DNA of 64,000 bases from Udeniomyces pyricola. Taxonomy: Eukaryota > Basidiomycota > Tremellomycetes > Cystofilobasidiales > Mrakiaceae. A program made the position numbers and the translations under genes. Shown one piece after another: positions 33,401-45,310 of this stretch. Where the stretch lies: assembly GCA_039545295.1 (NCBI GenBank), contig BCIK01000008.1:636487-700486 (forward strand), written 5' to 3'. The first letter of the stretch is position 1, and every line of letters starts with the position of its first letter. The notes beneath the pieces are model-generated. The model searched no databases. It was given only the letters and a program-made list of their open reading frames with translations, and had not been told where the DNA came from.

Positions 33401-36400
33401 GTATAGAGAATCGCTGCTCGAGCATTACTCTCGTACGACGCTTCGGCATTGGGACAAGGAGATGCGACTCCTAGGCGCGACTGCTCTTGCCGGACTCGTC
33501 AAACTCGATCTCGACTCTGAAGCCCCCAAGATGGTGGACCAACTCGTCAGTACAAATCATCTCCTCAGAGCCTTTCATTGAGCCTTCACGCTTTTCTTGT
33601 TCTTGAAGCTGACCGGCTCTTTGTTTTGGTGATTTGTCGCCCTCTTGCGACCGCATGCTGGTATCTCAAAGATTGGGGACCTTCAAACAAAGGATTCGAC
33701 TTGGACTCATGGTCTTCTCTTGGGACTCGGCCAGCTCGCTAAATTGTACCAGGACGTCTCCCCAGCCTCAGAAAACGATCAAAGGAGCAAGGTTAGTCGT
33801 CTTTGTTCGACAAGAAGACAGATTGACTATTCCTTTGATATCCCAAGACTCCATTCTTCGCTCGTTGACTCTAAAGTCATTGACTGATACTCTGGTCCGG
33901 AACAAACGTTACGCTTTTTGTTTATGTCATGCCACAGATCTTTTCTGCTCTCGATCGTCTTCGACCTGCACTGCTCAAGTCGTTCTCGGCTGATCAACAC
34001 CTCGCAGCCGCTTGCATCCTCATCTCTCATGCCGCGACGTTGCCATCTCTTTCTCCTATCTTAACAGCCTCTGCGGCGCCTCAAGATTCTTTGACCGCCT
34101 CAACGCCTACCGCCGAATGTGCTATTTCTCCCTTGGCTCCTGCCTACAATAACATCCTTTCTCTCTCTCTGAAATCGCGCTCCCTCGAAGTTCAAGAAGC
34201 ACTCGCCTCAGCCTACGGCACGCTCAGCCACCTCATCGATCTCTCGGATGAAGTCCGAACGCTTCTCGGCCAACTGAAAACGTTCAACGCATTCCTCCAA
34301 CAGACCATCACGAAAGTCCTTGGTCGCTTGGCATTCGATCGGACGGAAGGCTGCGAGAGCGTGGTGAAGCGATTACTCGTGATGGTTGAACCGGGGGTGA
34401 GTGTTGGTGAAAATCACCATATATACTTGTTCTAACGTTTTGCGAGGTTTCTTTCTCTCCTCATCTTACGAGGCTGACGGGAGAGAAGGCCGGTAGAACT
34501 CTCTGCTCATCGACTTTGCTTTTATTTTGTGATACGACTTCATAGTCGGCCGACTTCGTGCCCGACGTCGAGGTCCGTCGGAACGCATTTGAGGCTATAT
34601 GCTCCATCGCAGCGCGTCCAGAAGTACGGGGGCCCTTTTGTGAGTTGGGAAAATCAAAAGAGTCTTAGCTTGATTCACCTTTTCTCTCTTTCCCACGCAT
34701 CACCGGATACCTATCTCCTTTCAGCGACGGTTCCCTACTGACACTTTGTCGTTGGAGCATTTGCAGTGACTGCTCCTCTCCTCCATCGCATCTTTACCGC
34801 ACTTTCCCATGGTCTCGACGATTACACCTCTGATCAACGTGGTGACGTCGGTTCTTTTGTCCGTATCGTGACTGCTCGGGGATCCGTCTCCCTCGTCTCT
34901 TCCATCCTCAAGAACCCTCAACCCGAGAGATGGATGAGCCGCGAAACGTTCCGAGCCGTTCTGGGAAAGCTCGTCAAGCTCGGCGCCGAACGCATCGATG
35001 GCGTCCGGAAAGTCGCGGGTGAAGGACTGAGGATCTTGGTTGAAAACGGGCATGAACAGGAAGGAGTGGGTGTGGCGGGATGCGAGAGTCAGGTCGGAAG
35101 GGGAGATTGGGAGATTCCAGGGAGAGAGACGATGTTAAGTTTCTTCCGAGAGTGAGTAGTGAAGTTGTGCCGATTTGTTTCCTCTTCTTCCCGATCTAAC
35201 CCGGAGACTCGATCAATCGATATGCAGGTCGACGTTGCTTTTTCTTTTTCTTCAGAACTAACCATTGCGCTTTACTCCTTCACCTGATTCATTCATGCTT
35301 GAAAATGGCTACCAGACCCGACGCTGTCAGATGGAATGAGGCTTCATCTGTCTTTCCTCGCATCGTCTACCTCATCTCTCAACCCGTCTTTCGTCGAGCT
35401 GCCTTGGAGGGAGTCTCTCTCAGCATCGGTTCGCGGTCGGAGGGAACTGTGCGTGCCGTATCTCTGTCTGTGATCTAGGAGGGCTTCGTGTGTGAGAGCT
35501 TACATATCTAAACAACTCATTTTCTCTCTGGATGTATGTCCCGAATCACTCGAATCAACTTTACCATTCCGTCTTGATTATCATCCACCGTTTTCTCCAG
35601 ACCCGAACTGCATCTCGTTCGTTCCTCGCGTATCTCTCAACGTTGCCTCCAACGGCCCTCCCACCTTCGGAACCATCCCTCCTCTCCATCACCCGGACGC
35701 TCGTCGAGATTGCCTCTCAAAATGTGACACTCAACAGAGTGTTCATCCCCGTGCTCGATACGCTCGTACTTCTGTTTGAGGACGGAGATCTGGCAAGGTT
35801 GGGTGGGATGGCTTCTGGGAAAGCGGCGTAAGTTATGGGTTTTTTTGTGTCTCTTTTTTCTCGCTCCTTCTGTTCCCCTGTCGCCGCCCAATCCCTTCTT
35901 CTTTCTTTGTCTATCATCCACGATAATCTTTTAAGATGCATCGTAGAGGAGCCGTCGCTCTTGCGGCTAACGTCGTGGAAACCCTTATGTGTGCTTTGTT
36001 TCTTTCACAGCGTGCGATCTGTCTTTTCGCTCTCGTGCAAGGATATCGGTCGGATCCGTAACATCCAGCGAGTGACGTCTTGTATGAAAATGTGCGTCTC
36101 TCTTTCTCTCCCTAAACCAACCCCCCCCCCCCCTCCCGAGCCTCCCTCCACTTCCTCTCATGTCTTCATTGTTCGCCAATACATATCTTCAGATCATCTA
36201 CATTTAGATTCTGACGGCCCTTGAACACTGCTTTCAATGTCTTTTCTGATGTACCTTTGGGCAACCAAACAAAAAAAAACCTCCTCACAGAATTACAGGC
36301 ATGGTAGGCATTCCTTGCTGCTCGACCGACGCCGTCAAGATCCTTCCTTCGCTTCTTGGTCATCGATTCCCAACCGTCCGAGCAGCGACGGCCGAACACC

Positions 36401-36767
36401 TTTATCTCGTCCTTCAAACCGTTGACTTTTCCGTCCCGGAAGAGGTCGAGGACCTCTTGTTGGGCACGAGTTGGTGCGTTTGGAGTTTACTTTTTTTCTT
36501 TTATTTCTTTCTTTCTTTCGTTTTCTCTCAGTTTGTCGTTGTTCCATCGTTTTTCTTGGTTCCTTTAGGGGCGATGGTCTATGACTAAGTGACGACTGAC
36601 AAAAAAAACCCCAGAAAAACTCCCTACTGACTGACACCATGCATCTCTTCTTACTCTTCTTCTTTGGAATGGAAATATCCGGATTGTTCCTTGTGGATAG
36701 GTCCGGAGAGGGTACGGCAGAGCCAACCAAGCAAATCGTTGAGTTCCTGTTGGAAGCTGTGCATTAG
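30464..36767 (+). CDS. TBCD: tubulin-folding cofactor D
   Basis: Seventeen exons: 30464-30622, 30755-31118, 31319-31595, 31693-32230, 32366-32641, 32796-33020, 33167-33267, 33392-33545, 33672-33791, 33938-34396, 34546-34639, 34767-35151, 35316-35448, 35601-35827, 36011-36091, 36291-36473, 36701-36767, giving 1280 residues (human about 1190). HEAT-repeat landmarks appear in family order: WWVMKVRGYKAC, WELRYVLLIWLSLVAMIPF, VPEGIETVVEDLMVGL, IVRWSSAKYI, RWHGACLAVAELGRRG, TSVRDAACYVLWSLARAF, AAFQENVGRMGLFPHGIDVL, LDDYTSDQRGDVGSFVR and VRWNEASSVFPRIVYL. Cofactor D binds beta-tubulin during heterodimer assembly and disassembly. One junction is notable: the exon ending CTTTT|GTGAGT at 34639 must be used instead of the earlier GTACGG for the frame to reach LTAPLLHRIF. 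Exon 1 to 2 is the least certain join. Confidence 0.93.
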
Positions 36768-37892
36768 CGTTTGGGTTGGCCGTTGGAGTGGGACGCATAT
36801 GGGCCGACCGGAATGATTTAGAAATAAGAAGGATATATGAAGGAGATGTAAGGTCTTCGCTGTATCATTTATATATATGTACGCAGTCCTATTACTAGCT
36901 AGATTAACAAATACGCTTGGAAAGGAATGGATGATGCCAATTGTTGTCTGTGCGCGCGCGGGCGGTGCAATCGTCATCCTCTTGAACGGGATACATTTTT
37001 GAACGAGGACTGAGGAGGGAGATATAGACGGTGAGGCAGAGAGTACGACCAGGTGAGAGACAAGCAGAGACAGAATGTTAAAGACGATGAAGAGATGGAT
37101 GGAATATATATATGATGAATTGATGAATCACGATTGATCTCATGATCGATGGGCCAAGGGCGAAAAAGTCAAAGGCGTTGGCAAGCGTTGGAAACGTTGC
37201 AAGGCCTGGGGTCTGTCTGGCAAAGGAATTGATGAGGCAAAAGGCAAAAGCGCTGGCTTGCGCTGGCCCACACAGCTCTCGCGCTCTCGGTCGTCCGCCC
37301 CCTCGCTCACTCCGCCCGGCTCACTCGAAAATCTCTCGACCTCCTCTCCTTTCCCCCCCCTTGTAGATCCGCCAGCAAAGTAAGTGTGCCCTCTCTGCTG
37401 CCTCTTCCTTCCCCTCCCCTTCTCTCCTCGCTCCTCTCCTGCCTACGCCTCTTCATCACCGCCCGGACGACATCCACACAACCCGCGCATGTCACGGCTT
37501 TCTTTGTCCATTCAAATCGACAGCCGACAAGTTTCAAACGACTTGACTCCCGAGCGAGCAAGACGAATCAGGCCAAAAGAGCAATGGAGTAACTCGCACC
37601 CAGACAGCCGTGGGACGAGCTGGCTTCCAAAGTACAGCACCTTAGTCCAGATGAATTGTTGGGTATGATAGCCTCTGCTAAAGGCCATACCGAGGACCTC
37701 AATCGCACCAGCAGTAGCAGTATACAAAACCTGGAGAAACATCGACCCCCGACGCCAAACTCGACCTTCTCAACAAGCGCCCCCTCCTTCCCCCCCCCCT
37801 CGCCTTCCCTCTCCCTATTCAACCCAAACCCTCTTAGTACCCTTTTTTTTTCTAACGCCCATCCGTTCTCCCTTCGTTGCTACCCAGTCGCC
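36768..37892. other. TBCD 3' flank and RPL35 promoter region
   Basis: About 1.1 kb with no supported gene. TATATAT-type runs at 36869-36877 and 37104-37112 lie in the TBCD 3' flank. A GCGTTGGCAAGCGTTGG element sits at 37175-37191, followed by GCTGGCTTGCGCTGGC (see findings). The last 150 bases before 37893 are pyrimidine-rich, as in many fungal ribosomal protein leaders. Confidence 0.5.
37175..37191 (+). promoter_or_regulatory. GCGTTGGCAAGCGTTGG promoter element upstream of RPL35
   Basis: Two CGTTGG half sites 10 bases apart, about 700 bases before the RPL35 start. In reverse complement it nearly matches the tandem element upstream of DBP7 at 45101-45130. The regulatory role is inferred from the match alone. 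Confidence 0.35.
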
Positions 37893-39369
37893 ATGTCTTC
37901 CAACAACGGCAAAGTCCGCGCTCACGAGCTCGTCTCCAAGAACAAGGCCGACCTCACCAAGCAATTGGTTGAGCTCAAGACCGAGCTTTCCCAGCTCCGA
38001 GTCCAGAAGGTCGCCGGTGGATCCGCCGCCAAGTTGACCAAGATGTACGTTGGCCTTTCCTTTTGAATCCTAGTCTTAGGGAGACACACAAAGGGTTGAT
38101 GAGATAGGTGTCTGGAGAGAGCGCGTGTCATTTTGGACAAGGACATGGGAAAGGGACAGGGACGTGTGCCTGTGTATGCGTAGAAAGAAGGCAGCTACAG
38201 CGAGTGGGAACTGACGACTTTTCGCTCTTCTTCCTCTTGACACCTTCCTTTCTCTCCCACACATACTACCATCTCCACTCGCGTCCCTAACGATACCTCC
38301 CCTGAAATTCCTTCCCTTACGCGACCCCGACTCTCGGCTCAACTTTTGCTCAATTCGCAACCTCCGCACCCGACCCTCTCCTGATGATGACCTTTGGCCA
38401 TTTTCACTCTTGCCTCTCGCCTGTTCTCCTTGCCTCAAATCCTTTCCGAATGACTTCTTCTGCATGGTCTCTACCGACCTATCTACTCGGACGTTTCTTC
38501 GACTCTCGACTTCTTTTCGCATCCTGATCCCGTTTGTTTCAAACGACGACAATCTATCCGTCGATGAACCAATCTACTCCTCTATGTGGCCATCCTTTCG
38601 TTCCCATCCCACACGTACCATCTGCATGGCAATCTCCTATCGATCGTTGCTACTACACCAATTATCGTGACGATCTGTCTCAACGACGACGACGTTTTGT
38701 GTATCTCAATCTAGCTCTGCCGTCCGAAAGTCGATCGCCCGAGTCTTGACCGTCATCAACAAGAAGCAGCGTGACAACCTCAAGGAGTTCTACAAGAACG
38801 CCAAGTGTACGTCCTTTTTGTTTCTTCTGCGTATTAATGAAGGCTATCAAGGGACGACTCGTAGGGAGTTGTCGGGTCAAACAGAGATGGCCGGACCATG
38901 GGGTAGACGCGAACCTGAAAGACGAGGAAGGACAAGTTCAACAAGCTCGAGGGTTTCAGAATACTCATCCAAGACCTGGCTTTCTTTGATCAATGTTCAG
39001 ACCTCCCCACCGACCTTCGATTCAAGAAGACCCGAGCTATCCGAAGGCAGTTGACCAAGGGCGAGAAGAACAAGGTCACCGAGAGGCAGCACAAGAAGAA
39101 CATCCACTTCCCCCTTAGGAAGTTCGCTGTCAAGGTGCGTTTTGCCCTCCCCCTTCTCGTTTTCTTTTTAAAATTGGAGGATTGTCGCTTGTCGGCGATT
39201 GAGATGGTCTACGCAGAGAGTAGGGGACAAGAAGAAGGGTTAGAAATGAGCCATATGTCTTCTGAGGGTGGGGGAGAGAGGGGCAGACGACATGGTTTCC
39301 TAAAAGCCCCTTCGAGCAAAAAAAAGAAAACACTACGGAATCCTCATCCTAACGTTTCAGAACGAATAA
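37893..39369 (+). CDS. RPL35: 60S ribosomal protein L35 (uL29)
   Basis: Four exons: 37893-38044, 38715-38806, 39001-39134, 39361-39369, giving 128 residues. The uL29 family sequence is continuous: [104 protein letters not shown]. The last exon is nine bases (AAC GAA TAA). Intron 1 is 670 bases, far longer than its neighbours. uL29 lies at the peptide exit tunnel of the large subunit. Confidence 0.96.
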
Positions 39370-40162
39370 TGGTATCTCCAAACTGACTTAAACCCAACTC
39401 TCGTGTTTTTTTCTCTCTCTCTCTCTTCCCCCCCCCCCCTTCCCCCTTTTTCCTCCTCGTTTTCCTCTTTTTGATCTTGTTTCTTCGTACCTTGACTTTC
39501 CTCCCACTCCACTCGTTGGACCGTTCTTTTCCTCTCCCCCCGCCCTTCTCTTTTCTTTCCATTTTGATCTTCCCCTTTATAAGGCTTAAAACCCCTTCCC
39601 ACATTGACACCCGATGCGATGCTTCATACTCTCTTCTTGGCTGTTCGATGCTTTCCTGAGCCCTCCCTCTTCTTTCTTGGATACAGAGAAAAGAGAAACT
39701 TAGAGCAGTGTGTATATGTGTGTGTGTGGATGAGTGATGAGAACAAACGTCGGTAGTTTGATTACATGAGTGAGTCGGATGAGCTATACTGAGGAGGCTA
39801 AGTAGTATCTTCACTACGGTGATCGTGAGCCAGCTATCCATACATATATATCTGACGACGTACTAGACGTGAAGCTAATAGGCGCTAGTATGCAGTGAGA
39901 TTGATCGAAGGATGTCCTTTCAAGGTAAGCACCCCAAGTATATAAATACGCGGGAGGGAAAAAGTGAAGCAGAATGTCGATTATGATCTCTATATATATA
40001 GTACCCGCGCATCGCTTCTTATACGATCTTCTTCCCTCTTTAATTTTCGTCCGGCCTCCTGCAGCGGCCTACCTCTGACATCGACCATCGCGCCCTATCC
40101 TATCCTATTTTATCCTATCCTACCCTACCCTACCCTATCCACAAATCTCGATCCATCTCTCC
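39370..40162. other. convergent 3' flanks of RPL35 and ALG10
   Basis: About 790 bases, no supported gene. It contains a C run (39429-39440), pyrimidine-rich sequence to 39560, ATATATAT motifs (about 39843 and 39990-40001), and a CCTAT/CCTAC pentamer repeat at 40093-40140. Confidence 0.5.
40093..40140 (+). repeat. CCTAT / CCTAC pentanucleotide repeat
   Basis: About ten imperfect five-base units between the RPL35 and ALG10 stops. Confidence 0.8.
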
Positions 40163-43100
40163 CTACCACATGAACCTCTGAACGTTCAAACCCCCTGTCT
40201 CGATCTGCGCCCCTTCAAGGATACTGCTGGTGGGATGAATGTGGTCCATTGGCCATTCGAAGGGCCATGCTAAGAACAAGGTGATGACGAACCCGTTGAT
40301 AGCACCCATTGCCCATATGAATTCCACGCTTTGCATCGTCTTTACTATCGTCGTCGTCGATAGTGGTGGTGGTGATGGTGATGCCGAGGGAGGAGGAGGA
40401 GGAGGAGGAGAAGCCGAAGCGAGCAGACGAAGGATGAAGTATGGGATGAGAAAGTAACGGGGTTCGATGAGAGGTGAAGGGATCAGGGTCGTCAAGGTAC
40501 AGAGGAGGAAGATGAGGAGAGTATGGGGAGCTTGAGTTCGAACTTAAGACGCTCGTGTTTTGAGAGAAGAGGAAAAACAAGAAAGATAGGAAAGAAGAAG
40601 TGGGGATATTGAAATAGGTCGGTTGACGTCAGTTAAGTTTGAGCAATGTCAAGGAATAGAAAAAAAAAGAAGAAAGAAAAGTCAAAAAAGTCGACCAGCC
40701 GCCAAAGCGAGGTTGAACAGAAACAACAAGGGACCTATACATGAGACCTTCGAGAAAACCGAAAGAAGAAGAAGAAGAAGAAGAAGAAGAAGAAGAAAAA
40801 GGATAACCCACGTAATCTGCCCGCCCACAGCCCACCCGCGGCGACGTAACCTCCAGCGAGGATGTACCGAGCGCATGGGAACGGGTTGAGGACCCGTCGC
40901 CAGAGGTAGAACGGCAGGTGTCGATTGTCGGCCAAGAGGAACGGGTGGGCGATCGTGAAGAAGTGGATCGAAAGAAGGGTCAAGAGAAGGAGGCAAGACG
41001 TGAGGAGAAGATGGCTGGAAGGAAAAGGAACGAAAATGAAGATACGGGATAAAAGGTTTGGGAGTAGTGATGGGCAGGTTAGGGAAGAACAAGGAGAGTG
41101 AATAGGGAAAGGAAGGGGACTGGTATGTCTTCAGAGAGAAAGAGGGGTAGGGGGGTTAAAGGAACAACATACCGAACGTTTCCAAACAAATCTTGGTAGA
41201 GTTGAACAAGGAGCATCTTAGCTTGCCTCCTAATCCACGTCAGCCCCATCGTGGACATCGCTCGGTCCTTTTGCATCGAATTCTCTTGGCCAGTCTTTTT
41301 GGTTCGATCTGAGATAGTAGAAGAGGGAGAGGGATAAGGAGAAGAAGAATCGACGCGAAGAAGGACAGGCCATCCCAACACGGTGGCGAACGCGAAGAAG
41401 TAGGCAAGTTGAGGAAGATGAAGTGAGGCGGTGTGGAACTCCTTGTGACCTATAGATAGGTAGATATTCATCCGAGGGATGATAGTGGCAAACCAATTGT
41501 AAGGTGATGGAAAGATGTGAATATGGACGTTGATGATGATGAAAGTCAAGCAGGAGGAAAACAAGGAAAGGGTTGGAGTACGGTTCCACAGAATGGTTTC
41601 TAATTCAGTTCGATCGTTCGCACGTGTTCGTTTGGAGGAGGAAAAAGAAGAGAAGATGAAGGCGAACCTAAGACGATACCATCATTCCATTTGACAAACG
41701 CCGCGAAAGCGGCGAACGAAGGGAGGTAAGGGACGGCGATCCGAAGGGTCGAGGAAAGGGTCTGGCGATTTGAAAAGAGAAGTAAAGGGAGGTCCAGCGT
41801 TGAGACCATAAAGTCGCCTGAGAATAGAAAGTTAGGGGGGGGGGGGTTAACAGTAATAGACAAAGAAGTGGGCATGTGGAAGAAGGTCAGCAAAGATTGA
41901 TTCGCCTGCCATTGGAAAGGGGGGGGGGGGCACTGCAAACAAGGACCGGAACCATCACGCACGAAACGAATCATAATCCCTCGCCAATCGAATCGGTTTC
42001 AACGGCCTCGATCCCTGCTTCTTTTCCTCCTCCCGAACCCCTCCTCGTACTGAACTGCATGGATAGACTGATCTTGAATCAGTGTGTGTATCCGAGACGT
42101 TGTTGAAGAGATGGGTTCGGTACGTTTGGATGAGTAAGAGGTGGTCCAGGACCGAGGTCGAAGCGATAAATGCGAGCCAGATGACGTTGGTTTGACGAAA
42201 GGTCAGAGAAATAAGGCCAAGCTGGAGTAGGGGGCAAGCATTCGAAATCGAAGTTTGAGGCAGAGGTTTGAGGCAGAGGGAGGGGAAGTTCAAAGGTGAG
42301 CAAAGCGAGTGGAAAGGAGAAAGGGGGGGGGGGTTGACACGTCAATCAGGCTTCAATCTCCCAGCTGGCTCATACCCCAGAAGATGTAAAAAAGAAGGCT
42401 TACGAAAGATGCTAAGCCATGTCGATGAGTCCTTGCCGAAAGCCAAGCTCCTAATACAAAGACCAAACTTCCCAAATCCGTGTAATAGAGCAAGCCAAAG
42501 AACCATGCGATGGGGAACGAGGCGATGACGGTTGCTTCGCGGAGATGACGGGTGCAACTCGATGGTGATGACAGTGATGAGCGATTCGAGGTATTTTTGG
42601 GTGGACGGGGAAGGAGGGTGGACAAAAGAGAGGAAAGGAGGAAAGGAAGGAGGAGGAGGAGGAAAAGGTTGGTGAGGCGAAGGAAGAAGGGAGTACAGGG
42701 CGTACGGAAAAGGGTGATGAAGGTCAAGGAGAGCGCATAACTGGGTTTCATCAAGAAAAAGTCGACAAACAGCGCATGTGATGAATAGACGTCAGCGGTA
42801 CGTTCTCTCTATTCTAGCCTGAGCAGAGAGATATAGGACGAACAGCCCTGGTGGGGTGGTCAATTTTGGGTCCCAAGTGAAGAAATCATGTTGACAATAT
42901 CGTTGGGCTTGTGGAATATGAAAAACTTCGTCCTACCGGCGTCAGAATTATAGGAACCCGAACAAAAGAAAGAGAGTTAATAAAGGCGGACAGGGGACAA
43001 GACAACGATAGGTTCAGACGGCTGGTTAGTGCGAGAGCTGATGACGCGAACGATGCTGGAAGGGTTCAGCAAAGAGTTCAATCGTGTCCCTATTAGTCTT

Positions 43101-43341
43101 GCTTGATGACTAGAGTACGTATGAGCACAAGCGAGGATTGACTAGCTGCTTCATGCATCTAGCTTGGATGTACGGCATGACGAGACAACGCAAATAAGGA
43201 AAGGACTGGGACGACCCTCACCATGTAAGGTTCTGGGACAATGAAGGCGACCAAGGTGAAGGCGACGAGTGAGGCGACGGCAAAGAAGGCATAGAGCCGA
43301 TATCGTGCCCTCGGTGGCTCATGGGACGCGACAGGAGACAT
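40163..43341 (-). CDS. ALG10: ALG10 dolichyl-P-glucose alpha-1,2-glucosyltransferase
   Basis: Eight exons: 43341-43222, 42932-42844, 42740-42404, 42221-41963, 41817-41668, 41449-41173, 41014-40812, 40530-40163, giving 600 residues. Family landmarks in order: [139 protein letters not shown], ending NVQRFMW, the near-invariant ALG10 terminus. It is a many-spanning ER membrane enzyme that adds the last glucose to the lipid-linked N-glycan precursor. The PYMDE(V/I)FH motif near the N terminus is the proposed catalytic luminal loop and is intact. It is longer than human ALG10 (473) because of low-complexity loops. The donor C|GTGGGT at 40812 is required for frame. Confidence 0.94.
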
Positions 43342-43597
43342 GGGTGGCGAGGATAGATGGCTAGGACGGAAGAGTGCTCGAAGGAAGCGAGATGGTTGAA
43401 TTAGGAGATGACCGCCAAATGGAATTCAATCAATTCAACATCCACGCGTTTCATCATCATTATTATATATATATTATCATCCTTGTGGTTTTTTTTTTTT
43501 TCTGCTTTGGCTTCAACTGATATGTGCCCTTTCAGCTACTCGAAACCAGTCTCCTGTTATTCCACATCGACGCTTCCCTCTAGTCATCTCGACTGCT

Positions 43598-44949
43598 TCA
43601 TGCCATCGCATCATAAACCGGACTCCTCCGCCTCGTCCCTCCGCCACGGAAGTGTCCATTCCTGCCGACCGGGCTCGGGCTCCTCCTTTTGTCCTCTCTC
43701 GCCCCGTATGGATCATCTCTCGCAACAATCCCACCCCTTCTCGGTGGCGAATCCGGTCCACGAGCAAGTCCTCCACCTCTACCACCCCATCCTCCTCCTC
43801 CCCCTCCTCCTCCTCGACCTCCCATGGGCTCACCACCCATCCGTCCACCGCCTCGTCCGAACCCTCCACCTCGTCCACCAACATCACCTCCAAACCCACC
43901 TCTCGACCACCTCCCAGCCGGCGCACCCCCTTCAACCTCAGCTCCTCCTCCTGCTCCTCTGAACCCTCCAAAGCTAGCATGCGGGGGTCCATCTCGGCGA
44001 GGGAGGCCACTGCCAGGAGGACCACTGGACGGAAGGGCGTTGGAGTAGATGCGTCCGGCAGGAACACCCATGACCGAGGGCACAGCGGGCGCGATGGGAA
44101 GGTTGGAAATCTTGACGAGAAGATAGGCACCGGGCTCGAAAAGAAGTTCTTTGAGTGTTCTGTTGGATGCGTATGTCAATGTGAGAGTACGAGGGTGGAG
44201 GTGGGTCAGAGGGAAGGAGAAGAAGTAGATAGAAAGAGGAGAAGAAGAGCCAGAGACAATAAGTATGAATCAGTATTCTTCCTCCAGCCCATTTGAGAAC
44301 GACATCTGCCCTAGGAGTTATACATGTACTATAAGAAGAATTCAAAAATGACCGACGAACCTATCGTGAGAGGTGTCTTCCTGGTTGAGTGCCTCCATAT
44401 CAATGTCGACAAGATCCTTGTGCATGAACCGGCCAGCGGCGATCCAAACCATTCGGAAGGCCCATTTGCCATGGCGATGCCTGGCGCGCTCGGAGACGAG
44501 CCCGACGAGGTCGCCCATCAGTTGTCCTGGGAAGGACCAGAAGAAGGTGTCAATGTGGAGGAAGGTGAACGGTCATACGGTGCAACAAGCGCGAGGAGCA
44601 GGTCGAAAGTGCAGGCACAAAGAGGCAGAGAGAGGTAGGAGAGAGCGAGAAAGAATCCAATCATTGTCAGTATGGTTTTGGATTGAGATGCCTGTTGATG
44701 TATGTGAGAGAGAAAGAACAGTGATTTACTGAGTGTGGAGTCCGAGTAGGCATAGAGTTGGTATTCATCCTGGATGGGGAGTTTGTTGTCCTCAAAGAGA
44801 CGGGTGGGATGGAACGACGCGCTGGCGGTCTTGAGAAAGGTTCGAATCAGGTACGGCGCAGGGTCGGACTGAGAGCTTGTCGCCGTTGAGGGTTTTGGTG
44901 GAGCCTGAGCGGGAGGAGAGAGGGAGCGTTGGGGTGAATCGACGTCCAT
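43598..44949 (-). CDS. SAP18: SAP18-domain protein with long RGG/RS tail
   Basis: Three exons: 44949-44730, 44526-44361, 44159-43598, giving 315 residues. Residues about 28-150 form the ubiquitin-like SAP18 fold: APYLIRTFLKTASASFHPTR, DEYQLYAYSDSTLRQLMGDL, GKWAFRMVWIAAGRFMHKDL, RTLKELLFEPGAYLLVKISN. Everything after about residue 175 is Gly/Arg-rich (FGGFRGAGGGAE, GGRGGGFGRGGGRMGG), ending with SPSPVGRNGHFRGGG and TRRRSPVYDAMA. SAP18 is known in the Sin3-HDAC complex and in the ASAP/PSAP splicing complexes. The RGG and RRSP tail is RNA-binding in character, so the second role is plausible (inference). The gene shares a 361-base promoter with DBP7. Confidence 0.88.
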
Positions 44950-45310
44950 GGTGGGGTGGATAGATGGACGGGTGGATGGGTTGAGATGTGGATACGAAGG
45001 GAAAGTGACTATGATCGATAGGGGAACGATCAAACGATTCATCTATGGCCATGACTAAACGAAGCGTCTTGTTGCTGTGCTTCCACGTGCCTTTTTGGCT
45101 TGCAAGCCAACGCAAGCCAACGCAAGCCCAACTCGGGCCGATTCGATCGAAAGCTGTGTACAAACCAAGATAATTGAGAATTCGAATTCGAACGCGGTCC
45201 CAATTGGAGGTTTAGCCTTCCTTCCCCCCACCTCTCCCCTTCTTCCCTCTCCTCCTCCCCCCCTCTTCCCCTTCCTAGGCCACTTCTCCACCTCCATCAA
45301 ATCCCTCCCA
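44950..45310. promoter_or_regulatory. divergent promoter of SAP18 (-) and DBP7 (+)
   Basis: 361 bases between two divergent start codons. It contains CACGTG at 45084-45089 and three tandem 10-base units of the type YGCAAGCCMA at 45101-45130, then a C-rich leader to DBP7. Confidence 0.6.
45101..45130 (+). promoter_or_regulatory. three tandem 10-bp GCAAGCCAAC-type units
   Basis: Units TGCAAGCCAA, CGCAAGCCAA and CGCAAGCCCA lie head to tail in the SAP18/DBP7 divergent promoter. The internal CCAACGCAAGCC resembles the reverse complement of the RPL35 upstream element. Confidence 0.5.

Noticed and set aside
38098..38214. C/D-box snoRNA candidate in RPL35 intron 1
   Set aside because: A TGATGA and a CTGA occur about 115 bases apart, but the flanks do not pair next to the boxes, no C'/D' pair is clear, and the stretch before CTGA has no long rRNA match I can support.
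40093..40140. Telomere-like repeat
   Set aside because: The CCTAT/CCTAC pentamers are irregular, short, and lie between two ordinary convergent genes. They do not match the TTAGGG-type unit.
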